A DNA stretch of 29,888 nucleotides, taken from NCBI GenBank assembly GCA_036351055.1, contig JAZBOH010000127.1, positions 1 to 29,888 of the forward strand, read 5' to 3'. The stretch is from JABDPF01 sp036351055. GTDB taxonomy: Bacteria > Pseudomonadota > Gammaproteobacteria > Xanthomonadales > SZUA-36. This document shows, piece after piece, positions 7,186 through 14,702 of this stretch (the first letter of the stretch is position 1; each line of letters opens with the position of its first letter). Made by a program: the position numbers and the translations under genes. Below the pieces are notes generated by a model. It saw nothing but the letters and a program-made list of their open reading frames with translations, was not told the DNA's origin and did no database searches.

Positions 7186-8562
7186 CTATCCGGCATAGAT
7201 GAGTCCCGGCAACCAGGTCACCAGCGCCGGCCAGGCGGCCAGCAGGCCGAGTACCGCCAGCTGGATCGCGATAAACGGCATGACGCCGCGATAAATCGCC
7301 ATGGTCGGCACCTGGTCCGGGCATACGCCACGCAGGTAAAACAGCGAAAAACCAAAAGGCGGCGTGAGGAAGGAGGTTTGCAGGTTGAGCGCGATCATCA
7401 CGCCCAGCCACAGCGGGTCGATGCCCATCGCCATCAGCACCGGGCCGACAATGGGCACCACGACAAAGGTGATCTCGATAAAGTCGAGCACGAACCCCAG
7501 CAGGAACATCACCAGCATGACCAGCACCATCGCGGTGACCACGCCACCGGGCAGCCCGGTCAGGAAGTCGGCAATCATGTCGTCGCCACCCAGGCCTCGA
7601 AACACCAGGCTGAACAGGGAGGCGCCCAGCAGGATCATGAAAACCATCGCGGTGACCCGGGTGGTGCGGTAGACAACGTCTTTCAACGTTTCCAGGTTCA
7701 GGTGACCGCCCGCCAGGGCCAGCAACATGGCCCCGACGGCACCTACCGAGGCGGCTTCCGTCGGGGTCGCAATACCGCCCAGGATCGACCCCAGCACGGC
7801 AATGATCAGTACCAGCGGTCCGGAGGCCAGCAATAACAGGCGGCCGAGACTCACCCGTTCTTCGTCACCGGATGTGTCGGCCGGCATCAAGGCCGGTTTC
7901 AGGCGGGCCAGGACCACCAGGTAGACCAGGTAAAAACCGACCAGCACCAGGCCCGGCAGCAGCGCACCGGCAAACAGTTCGCCAACCGAAATGGTCTCCG
8001 GGCTGAAACTGCCCATGCGCAACTGTGCCTGCTGGTAGGCGTTGGAAAGCACATCGGCCAGCATGACCAGCACGATGGAAGGCGGAATGATCTGGCCCAG
8101 CGTGCCGGCAGCGCATATGGTTCCGGTTGAAACGGCCGGATCGTAGCCCTTGCGCAACATGGTCGGTAGGGAGATCAGCCCCATCGTCACCACGGTCGCA
8201 CCCACGATACCGGTACTGGCGGCCATCATCGCACCGACCAGCACGACCGCGATTCCGAGCCCACCCCGCGTGCCGCGCATGATCTGCGCCAGGGATTGCA
8301 GTAGCTGGTCAGCCAGGCGGGAACGCTCCAGCATGACGCCCATGAATACGAACACCGGCACCGCGATCAGTGTTTCGTTGCTCATGATGCCGAAAACGCG
8401 GTTGGGAAACGCTTCCAGGAAAACCGGGTCGAAGGTGCCGGTCAACGTACCGACCGCGGCAAAAAGCAGGGCGATCCCAGCCAGGGTAAACGCCACCGGG
8501 TAGCCGGCCATCAGGGCAATGCCGACTGCCAGGAACAAGCCCAGGGCCATCGATGCCGCCAT
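7186..8562 (-). CDS. TRAP transporter large permease DctM
   Basis: This is the large integral membrane subunit of a TRAP transporter, which drives solute uptake by an ion gradient. The 458-residue product is almost entirely hydrophobic helices. It has family features such as the N-terminal GYPVAFTLAGIALLFA, RGTRGGLGIAVVLVGAMMAASTGIVGATVVTMG, the GTLGQIIPPSIVLVMLADV segment and the C-terminal LQTSFLTPPFGFSLFYLRG. It is somewhat longer than a minimal DctM (about 425) but has no DctQ domain fused at the N-terminus. It faces the binding-protein gene tail to tail with 60 bp between stops and no clear T-tract terminator. The start ATG at 8562 has a weak ribosome site, and an ATG four codons in is an alternative. 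Confidence 0.93.
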   Translation of the reverse strand: MAASMALGLFLAVGIALMAGYPVAFTLAGIALLFAAVGTLTGTFDPVFLEAFPNRVFGIMSNETLIAVPVFVFMGVMLERSRLADQLLQSLAQIMRGTRGGLGIAVVLVGAMMAASTGIVGATVVTMGLISLPTMLRKGYDPAVSTGTICAAGTLGQIIPPSIVLVMLADVLSNAYQQAQLRMGSFSPETISVGELFAGALLPGLVLVGFYLVYLVVLARLKPALMPADTSGDEERVSLGRLLLLASGPLVLIIAVLGSILGGIATPTEAASVGAVGAMLLALAGGHLNLETLKDVVYRTTRVTAMVFMILLGASLFSLVFRGLGGDDMIADFLTGLPGGVVTAMVLVMLVMFLLGFVLDFIEITFVVVPIVGPVLMAMGIDPLWLGVMIALNLQTSFLTPPFGFSLFYLRGVCPDQVPTMAIYRGVMPFIAIQLAVLGLLAAWPALVTWLPGLIYAG

Positions 8563-8622
8563 CTTTAATGACTGTTTTTATTCTTTTGCATGTCGCGGAA
8601 ATGGTAACACCGAACGAATCAT

Positions 8623-8631
8623 TTATGCACA
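8623..8631 (+). promoter_or_regulatory. DnaA-box consensus match
   Basis: TTATGCACA matches the TTWTNCACA DnaA-box consensus at every position. It lies about 60 bp upstream of the dctM start, in the same orientation as the two sites near argS. Binding is not shown by sequence alone. Confidence 0.45.
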
Positions 8632-8690
8632 GCGAGGACAAAAGGAGGAAATCATTGACTTAAGTACCCTCCCCGGACCATCACACTAGA

Positions 8691-8750
8691 TTTAACGTAT
8701 ATCTTATTGAAATTTATATTATTATTATTGATGTTATTCAATGCATCATT
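8691..8750. other. AT-rich segment with inverted repeats
   Basis: This segment has only 10 G/C in 60 bp and includes an ATT-repeat run. ATTGAA (8706-8711) pairs with TTCAAT (8737-8742). Nested within it, ATTGA (8727-8731) pairs with TCAAT (8738-8742). It contrasts sharply with the GC-rich genes on both sides. It could be an easily melted region, an upstream promoter element or a binding site for a nucleoid protein. Confidence 0.6.
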
Positions 8751-8795
8751 ATGGGTCACAAAAATGCGCTCCTCTGAAACCCGTCAGAGACTCAT

Positions 8796-8816
8796 TTACC
8801 CACATAGTTATCCACA
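8796..8816 (+). promoter_or_regulatory. paired DnaA-box-like sites upstream of argS
   Basis: TTATCCACA at 8808-8816 is identical to the high-affinity E. coli oriC boxes R1 and R4. TTACCCACA at 8796-8804, one base off, lies 3 bp before it in the same orientation. The pair sits about 40 bp upstream of the probable argS -10 box, so DnaA could act here as a regulator. Confidence 0.5.
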
Positions 8817-8855
8817 GGTTTTTGCAAGTTTCTTCTTCTGTTTCCCGCAAAGGTT

Positions 8856-8861
8856 TACAAT
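8856..8861 (+). promoter_or_regulatory. probable -10 box of the argS promoter
   Basis: TACAAT matches five of six positions of TATAAT. The -35 region is poor (TTCTTC at 8833-8838, 17 bp upstream). The position predicts a leader of about 45 nt before the argS GTG. Confidence 0.35.
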
Positions 8862-8912
8862 AAGCCGTTTTCAGGCCGGCAGACGGCCACCGTCAGGGAA
8901 GAGACCCACCCA

Positions 8913-10673
8913 GTGAAAGAACACCTAGAAGAATTATTATCGCAGTCACTGCTACACCTGCAACGCGATGGTGTATTGCCCGGTGATACCGACCTGAAAG
9001 TCCAGCTCGAACGCACCCGCTCCCCGGAGTACGGCGAATTTGCGTCCAACCTGGCCATGGTTCTTGCCAAGCCCGCGGGCATGCCGCCGCGCAAGCTGGC
9101 CGAAGCCATCATCGAGCGGGTTCCGATGTCGCGCCAGGTGGACCGCATGGAGATCGCCGGACCGGGGTTCATCAATATCTTCCTGCAGCGCTGCGCCCTG
9201 ACCGGCATCCTGAAGGATGTGCTCAGGCAGGGTGACAAGTTTGGCCAGCTGAGGCGCGGCGGCCGCAACCGCATCACGGTCGAGTACGTATCCGCGAACC
9301 CGACAGGGCCCCTGCACGTCGGTCACGGCCGTGGCGCCGCTTACGGGGCCAGCCTGGCCAGCATCATGTCGGCAGCCGGGTACAAGGTGCAGCGCGAATA
9401 CTACGTCAACGACAACGGCCGCCAGATGGACATCCTGGCCGTTTGCGTGTGGTTGCGTTACCTGGAACTCTGCGGCGAAAACACCAACTTCCCGGAGAAC
9501 GGCTACCGCGGGGATTACATTTATGACATCGCACGCCTTGTTCGGATCGATCACGGTGACAAGTGGCGTTTTACCCGACTGGAAGTGGAGGACGGCCTGC
9601 CACCCACCATCGCCGAGGGCGGCGACGGCGAAGCCTACCTTGACGCCCTGATCCAGCGTGCAAAGGAATTGCTGGGTGAAACGGGTTACCTGGTCTTTTT
9701 CAACACCGCGCTCGACAATATCCTCAGTGACATCAAGGAAGACCTGGCCGAATTCGGCGTGCATTTCGACAAGTGGTTCTCGGAACGTGACCTGGAGGAA
9801 AGCGACGCCGTACAGCACGCGATCGACCGGCTGCGTGAGAACGGCCACCTGTATGAAAAGGAAGGCGCCGTCTGGTTCCGTGCCTCCGACCTCGGTGACG
9901 AGAAAGACCGCGTCGTTATCCGCGAAAATGGGCGCACGACCTATTTCGCATCGGACATCGCCTATTTCCTGAACAAGCTGGAACGTGGTTTCCAGACCGC
10001 CGTATACGTGTTTGGCGCCGACCACCACGGTTACGTGGCGCGGTTGCGCGCAGCCGCTCGCGGTCTCGGTGAAGACCCGGACCGCCTGGAAATCCTGCTG
10101 GTGCAGTTTGCCGTTTTATTCCGTTTCGGCGAGAAGGTGGCCATGTCCACCCGTTCCGGCCAGTTCATCACCTTGCGCGAACTGCGCGAAGAGGTCAGTA
10201 CCGATGCGGCACGTTTTTTCTACGTGATGCGCTCACATGACCAGCACCTCGATTTTGACCTTGACCTGGCCAAGTCACGCACCAACGAAAACCCGGTGTT
10301 TTACATCCAGTATGCGTACGCGCGCATCTGCAGCGTGTTCCGAAACCTGGAAGACATGGACCAGCGGCACAACGGGGAGATTGGCAACGTCGCCCTCGAC
10401 TTGCTGACCGAAGACCACGAGATGCAGTTGATGCGGAATATCAGCCGCTTCACCGAGACCATCGAGTCAGCTGCCCGCTTACGCTCGCCGCACCTGTTGG
10501 CCCACTACCTGCATTCGCTGGCCACCGATCTGCATTCCTACTACAACGCCCACCAGTTCCTGGTCAAGGATGAAAACATGCGCAACGCACGGCTCAACCT
10601 GATCCTGGCGACCGGCATCATCCTGCGCAAAGGTCTTGGCCTGCTCGGCGTGTCGGCGCCGGAGGAAATGTAA
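8913..10673 (+). CDS. argS: arginyl-tRNA synthetase
   Basis: ArgRS is a class I aminoacyl-tRNA synthetase that charges tRNA-Arg in the cytoplasm. The product is 586 residues, the normal length. It has the HIGH signature as HVGH (135-138) within SANPTGPLHVGHGRGAAYG. The KMSKS loop is degenerate (MSTRS at 411-415), as in many ArgRS. The N-terminal add-on domain (EYGEFASNLAMVLAKPAG) and the C-terminal anticodon-binding domain (HLLAHYLHSLATDLHSYYN) are both intact. The start is a GTG preceded 9 bp upstream by AGGGAAGAG. The next gene begins immediately after the TAA stop, so the two are surely co-translated. Confidence 0.98.
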   Translation: MKEHLEELLSQSLLHLQRDGVLPGDTDLKVQLERTRSPEYGEFASNLAMVLAKPAGMPPRKLAEAIIERVPMSRQVDRMEIAGPGFINIFLQRCALTGILKDVLRQGDKFGQLRRGGRNRITVEYVSANPTGPLHVGHGRGAAYGASLASIMSAAGYKVQREYYVNDNGRQMDILAVCVWLRYLELCGENTNFPENGYRGDYIYDIARLVRIDHGDKWRFTRLEVEDGLPPTIAEGGDGEAYLDALIQRAKELLGETGYLVFFNTALDNILSDIKEDLAEFGVHFDKWFSERDLEESDAVQHAIDRLRENGHLYEKEGAVWFRASDLGDEKDRVVIRENGRTTYFASDIAYFLNKLERGFQTAVYVFGADHHGYVARLRAAARGLGEDPDRLEILLVQFAVLFRFGEKVAMSTRSGQFITLRELREEVSTDAARFFYVMRSHDQHLDFDLDLAKSRTNENPVFYIQYAYARICSVFRNLEDMDQRHNGEIGNVALDLLTEDHEMQLMRNISRFTETIESAARLRSPHLLAHYLHSLATDLHSYYNAHQFLVKDENMRNARLNLILATGIILRKGLGLLGVSAPEEM

Positions 10674-11237
10674 GTGGCGCGAAGGAAAGCAGCGACACGT
10701 GCGCGTGGCAAGCAGGGCACGCCCGCCTGGATGTGGCTACTCACAGGCATCCTGATCGGCCTGGGCCTGGCCTGGTACCTGTTTGCCAAGGGCTTCATAC
10801 CACAACCAGAAGTACAGGAAGTCTCAGCGATACAGTCGGCCGCGGAAGAAGCCGATAGCGAAGAAATCGCGCCGGCGACGGGTAAGGAGAAAAAGTCCCG
10901 GTACGATTTCTTCACCGTGCTACCGGAGATGGAAGTGGTCGTCCCCGAGCAGGAATTGAGCGAACAGACCCGCCCCGAAGCACCGGTCCGTGCCAACGAC
11001 GACGAGAAGTACATCCTCCAGGTCGGCTCGTTCAAAGACCGCTCAGACGCCGAGCAACGGAAAGCTCAACTGGCCCTGCTTGGCGAAATGGCCGGCATTC
11101 AGACGGTAACCGTCAATGGCACCACCTGGCACCGGGTCCGGGTTGGACCGGTCAGCGGCGCCAGGCAGGCAGATGAAAAACGCAACAGGCTGGCCAAGCA
11201 GGGCATCGACAGCCTGGTGATGAAAAATCCGCGTTAA
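10674..11237 (+). CDS. SPOR-domain membrane protein, FtsN-like
   Basis: This is a bitopic inner-membrane protein of 187 residues. It has a short basic cytoplasmic tail (1-17), one transmembrane helix (about 18-37), an acidic linker, and a C-terminal SPOR domain (about 112-187: KYILQVGSFKDRSDAEQRKAQL...HRVRVGPV). SPOR domains bind denuded glycan strands at division septa. The topology and the argS-adjacent location match FtsN-like proteins of Pseudomonas and relatives, so a divisome role is likely but inferred. It is shorter than E. coli FtsN (319). The GTG start directly abuts the argS TAA, with GGAGG at 10661-10665 inside argS as its ribosome site. Alternative: a generic SPOR protein of the DedD type. 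Confidence 0.88.
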   Translation: MARRKAATRARGKQGTPAWMWLLTGILIGLGLAWYLFAKGFIPQPEVQEVSAIQSAAEEADSEEIAPATGKEKKSRYDFFTVLPEMEVVVPEQELSEQTRPEAPVRANDDEKYILQVGSFKDRSDAEQRKAQLALLGEMAGIQTVTVNGTTWHRVRVGPVSGARQADEKRNRLAKQGIDSLVMKNPR

Positions 11238-11265
11238 AACGACGCGGGTCGACTACTGACCCTTG

Positions 11266-13005
11266 TTACCCGACCCGGTTTTCCCTGGCGTAGAGGTCGG
11301 TCAGGGGCGGCTTGTTAACGGCCTTCCGTCCAGCTCGCTGCCTGCGCCAGGCTTCAAACTCTGCCCACAAGGTCTTCCCGTTCCACACCCCATCCCTGTC
11401 GCGGCGATAACCGACCGAGTCCAGGCCATAGAGGCTGTTACGCAGTGCCTCGTCACCGGTAGCCGCGGCAAACTCGAGGACGCTGGTCTCTCCCGCCGGC
11501 CCGTAATCACGCAACCAGCGCTGCAGTGCGCGGCGCGTCGCAGCCTGGTCACTGCTGTCGCAGGCGCGTTTCAGTGACCGGAGCAGGGCCGCCTCGTTCT
11601 CATCGACCGCCCCGGGCTGGCCAGGCTTTGCTTGCTCTGGGCGCGAGCGGGCTCCCCAGCGCCAGGCCAGGGGAATGGTCAGCAGCCACAGGACCGTCAA
11701 CAACAGCGCAGCCCATTTCCAGAACGATGCGCGTGGTCCTGCCGGCGAATGCCCGGATACGGTTTGCGGCATCCCGTTTGCCGGCACCGGGCTTGCTTCG
11801 GCTGCGGGCGGCACCAGTTGGGACGGCTGCACGAGCAATGTGTGCGCTGGCAGCACCGCGCTGCGCTGCCTGTTGCTCCTGGTATCCCACCAATCAACCT
11901 GCAACTCGGGCAGCACGAGTTTCCCTTCCTTTTCCGGCACCACGGCGTAACGGAATTCTTTGTGCCCGAGCACCCAGCGGCCGTCGTCGCGCGTGATGCC
12001 CTGGGGCTGGTCCGGATAAATCCGGGCGCCTTCAAGTTCGGGCCAAAACGGTTCGGCGAGCATGTTTTCCTCCAGCCCAACTGCGTCGATCAATACCGTG
12101 CGGGTTACGGGTTCGCCCACGCGCAGGGCGTCGGCTGAAGAAATCTGCTGCGAGATTTTCAGTTCACGGGCCGGCTGCCAGTGCGTGCCGGTAAACGCCG
12201 CCGGGCGTGGCTCGACCAACAGCCGCAGTTCGTCGCTCTGTGCACGAACTCGGCGCCCGCGCACCGTCGGCTGCCACATACTGCTGGAGCGTGGTTCAAC
12301 CAGGCGCCCGGACAACTCCATGGCGGGGATGATCAGTTCTCCCGACCGTTCCGGGAAAATTGCGTAGTGGCGCTCCAGCACCCGATAACGTTCACCTCCG
12401 CGCTCCGCCTGGTAGGGAGTTTCCTGTAGCAGTCTCACCGAGGCGGGATCCGGTTCCGGCTGGCTGATCGCGGCTTCGGTCAGGTTTTGCTGATAAAACA
12501 CGCGTACGACCAGGCCGAATTGTGCGTGCACGTAATAGGGCCCTTCGCCCGGATTCAATTCCACCTCGATAAACACCGGCGGCAAGGCGCCGGGTTCCAG
12601 ATCGGGCGCCGGGTCGACGCGCAGCATGACGGGGGCGGTGCTTTCCTTTCCAAACTGGAATGCAGGAACCTGGATGTCCCCGTCGTGCCGGGGCTCTACG
12701 GTCAGCAAAAGCCGCACCAGAGACGTCTGGCGGCCATTGACGATGGACACCCGGGTTTCCGAACGACGGTCCAGAATTTCAAAATCACCTTCCAGCACAC
12801 TGAAGTCCGTTTCCAGGTTCTGTCTCGGGTTGTCGGTGACAAACGTCAGCGTAACGGTTTCTCCCACCATGACGCGGTCGCGGTCGAGCTGTAGCTCGAC
12901 GGCTGCCCACACGGGTGCCGACAGCGCTGCAAAAAGCAGCAGCACAAGGACCCACCTTGCTGCTGGCCGGACACCGCTCGAAAAAGATCGGTATTTTGTC
13001 TTCAT
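11266..13005 (-). CDS. batD: BatD-like membrane protein
   Basis: This is the last gene of the MoxR/Bat operon. BatD proteins are large, mostly periplasmic proteins with beta-sandwich repeats, named after Bacteroides aerotolerance genes. Their biochemical role is not settled. The chosen start gives 579 residues: a signal peptide (MKTKYRSF...VLLLFAALSAPVWA), an Ig-like start (AVELQLDRDRVMVGETVTLTFVTDN), further beta-rich domains, a transmembrane helix at about 428-450, and a cytoplasmic alpha-helical tail. The ATG at 13005 overlaps the TAA of the upstream gene by one base (TAATG). The frame is open 35 codons further upstream, but that extension would bury the signal peptide and run into the previous gene. 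Confidence 0.88.
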   Translation of the reverse strand: MKTKYRSFSSGVRPAARWVLVLLLFAALSAPVWAAVELQLDRDRVMVGETVTLTFVTDNPRQNLETDFSVLEGDFEILDRRSETRVSIVNGRQTSLVRLLLTVEPRHDGDIQVPAFQFGKESTAPVMLRVDPAPDLEPGALPPVFIEVELNPGEGPYYVHAQFGLVVRVFYQQNLTEAAISQPEPDPASVRLLQETPYQAERGGERYRVLERHYAIFPERSGELIIPAMELSGRLVEPRSSSMWQPTVRGRRVRAQSDELRLLVEPRPAAFTGTHWQPARELKISQQISSADALRVGEPVTRTVLIDAVGLEENMLAEPFWPELEGARIYPDQPQGITRDDGRWVLGHKEFRYAVVPEKEGKLVLPELQVDWWDTRSNRQRSAVLPAHTLLVQPSQLVPPAAEASPVPANGMPQTVSGHSPAGPRASFWKWAALLLTVLWLLTIPLAWRWGARSRPEQAKPGQPGAVDENEAALLRSLKRACDSSDQAATRRALQRWLRDYGPAGETSVLEFAAATGDEALRNSLYGLDSVGYRRDRDGVWNGKTLWAEFEAWRRQRAGRKAVNKPPLTDLYARENRVG

Positions 13006-14702
13006 TACCACGTTTCGCTTTGGTCCTCGGGCGCACCACGACGCTGATGCTGGTTTCGGAACTTGCGCCTCAGCAACCCGCCGGGATCGTCCGGTATCCG
13101 CCGCAGCCACTGCTCCATTGCCTGGGCGTCTTCCTCCGACCAGGCCTCGGAATAATCCACCTGCTGCTCGGTCCCGTCGCCTTCGCTCTCGTCCTGTTGC
13201 TCGCTCTGTGACTCGTCAGACGATTCATTTTCCTCGCCGGATTCGCCTTCCTGTTGATCTTCCGACTGCTCGCCGTCCTGCTGTTCTTCAGACTGCTCGC
13301 TTTCGCCGGATTCGCCCTGGTCGCCTTGCTGTTCCTGCTCCTGCTGCTGTTTCAACTGTTCGACGATATTCCGGTTGTAAATCGCATCCAGCATATCCGG
13401 CTGGAGTTCAAGCGCCCGGTCATAGGCCTTGATCGCCGCGTCGAGCTCACCGGCCTGGGCCAGCGCGTTGCCGCGGTTGTAATGAGCGTCCCCCGTGTCC
13501 AGTGCGGACCAGGCTTCCAGCGCATTGGCGTATTCGCCGCTCCGGTACCAGGCTTCGCCAGACAGGTTCGGATCCACGGCCAGCGCAGCCGCCTTCTGGG
13601 GATCCCCGCCGTGCAAGGCCCGGTAGGCCTGCTCATCCTTGCGCTGCCACAGATCTTCCCACCAGCCGGCCTGGGCGTCCCGTGGCAGGGCCATCCCGTT
13701 GACCAGCAGCAGCGGCAACAGGAACAACAGGCCGCGCCGGAAACCGGTCAGCACCAATGGGATCAGTAACAGCACCAGCCAGGGGCCGGCATCTTTCCAG
13801 CGTTCGCCCAGGGCGTCGTCACGGCGGGTGAACTCCGAGCCGTCAACCGCACCCCACAGCAGCGATTCCTGCAGCGCCGTGCCCAACTCCGTGTAGACGC
13901 CACCGCCCGCATCGGCCACGGCCTTGAGCGGCCGCCGTTGCATGCGGCTAATGACCACGTTGCCGCCGCGGTCACTGACAAACCCGCCACCGCTGGGTAT
14001 CGGTGCGCCCTCATCGGTACCAACGGCCAGGACCGACGTGATGACACCGTCGTCACGCAGTTCGCGGGCCTTGGCGGCGTCCCGGGAGTTCGCGGCGTCC
14101 GTCACCAGCAGAATCTCACCGCGCGCCATCCCGGACCGTCGCAGGAGGGCGGCGGCCATGTCCAGCGCCAGGTCTGCGCGGCTGCCCGCAACCGGGATGA
14201 TGTCGGGCCGCAGGGCCGGCAACAGGTTGGCGATGGTATTCATGTCATTGGTCAGAGGCGATACGACATAGGCGTCACCGGCAAAAGCGATCAGCCCGAC
14301 CTGTCCTTCCTCGGTATTTTCCAGCAGGTCGGCGAGACGGAACCGGGCCCGCGTGAGACGGTTCGGGCGCAGGTCCTCGGCCAGCATCGAGCGCGACAGG
14401 TCGATCAGGATCACGCGGGCATCGCGCGCCGAGTAGGAGACATCCGGCAGCTTCTGCCAGCTGGGCCCGGAGAGCGCCAGGATTACGACCAGCAAGGCCA
14501 GCCCGGCCAGCCAGTGGCCTCCGCCCCGGCCCTCACCATTCGACTGCTCTACACTGAGCCAGCGCAGCAGGTGCGGGTCGCAGACACGGGCCCAGTCACC
14601 GGCCGGCTGGCGCGTACGTTTCCAGGCCCAGGGCAGCAAGATGACCAGGGGCAGCAACAACAGCCACAAGGGACGGATGAAATGCATGAAATCGAAACTC
14701 AT
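13005..14702 (-). CDS. BatB-BatC type fusion: VWA domain plus TPR protein
   Basis: This 565-residue inner-membrane protein joins two modules that are separate genes in some bacteria. The N-terminus has two transmembrane helices (about 11-27 and 64-78), then a von Willebrand A domain with the metal-binding MIDAS motif DLSRS (Asp101, Ser103, Ser105). More hydrophobic helices follow at about 306-336. TPR-like repeats come next (about 353-445: AWYRSGEYANALEAW, AHYNRGNALAQAGELDAAIKAYDRALELQP), then a Gln/Glu/Ser-rich low-complexity tract (about 450-515). The ATG at 14702 makes an ATGA overlap with the batA stop. An ATG at 14711 is also in frame but less likely. Similar VWA-TPR proteins occur in many gammaproteobacterial Bat operons. 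Confidence 0.88.
   Translation of the reverse strand: MSFDFMHFIRPLWLLLLPLVILLPWAWKRTRQPAGDWARVCDPHLLRWLSVEQSNGEGRGGGHWLAGLALLVVILALSGPSWQKLPDVSYSARDARVILIDLSRSMLAEDLRPNRLTRARFRLADLLENTEEGQVGLIAFAGDAYVVSPLTNDMNTIANLLPALRPDIIPVAGSRADLALDMAAALLRRSGMARGEILLVTDAANSRDAAKARELRDDGVITSVLAVGTDEGAPIPSGGGFVSDRGGNVVISRMQRRPLKAVADAGGGVYTELGTALQESLLWGAVDGSEFTRRDDALGERWKDAGPWLVLLLIPLVLTGFRRGLLFLLPLLLVNGMALPRDAQAGWWEDLWQRKDEQAYRALHGGDPQKAAALAVDPNLSGEAWYRSGEYANALEAWSALDTGDAHYNRGNALAQAGELDAAIKAYDRALELQPDMLDAIYNRNIVEQLKQQQEQEQQGDQGESGESEQSEEQQDGEQSEDQQEGESGEENESSDESQSEQQDESEGDGTEQQVDYSEAWSEEDAQAMEQWLRRIPDDPGGLLRRKFRNQHQRRGAPEDQSETW

Larger units (their letters stand above)
8563..8912. other. 350-bp divergent intergenic region between dctM and argS
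   Basis: No convincing gene lies here. The spacer contains an exact TTWTNCACA DnaA-box match near dctM, an AT-rich core (10 G/C in the 60 bp 8691-8750), and a DnaA box plus near-match close to argS. An orphan strong Shine-Dalgarno-like AAGGAGG sits at 8642-8648 and leads only to a two-codon TTG frame. The argS promoter and ribosome site occupy the right end. Confidence 0.8.

Noticed and set aside
8563..8912. Chromosomal replication origin
   Set aside because: The DnaA boxes and AT-rich core are suggestive and are reported as a finding. However, there are only two exact boxes, no dnaA, dnaN, mnmG or rpmH nearby, and the flanking genes mostly point toward this site, not away from it. Not called as oriC.
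8707..8916. 69-codon frame with a TTG start in the dctM-argS spacer, hydrophobic N-terminus
   Set aside because: The hydrophobic stretch is what an ATT-repeat translates to. There is no ribosome site, and it runs over the argS promoter and start.
11245..11277. CGGGTCG/CGACCCG hairpin between the SPOR gene and batD
   Set aside because: A 7-bp stem with a 19-nt loop and no T-tract. It overlaps the batD stop. It could slow polymerase, but I cannot call it a terminator.
13160..13355. Repetitive DNA in the batB-TPR gene considered as a microsatellite or repeat array
   Set aside because: The repetition comes from Gln, Glu and Ser codons in a low-complexity protein tract. No exact tandem unit is kept at the DNA level.
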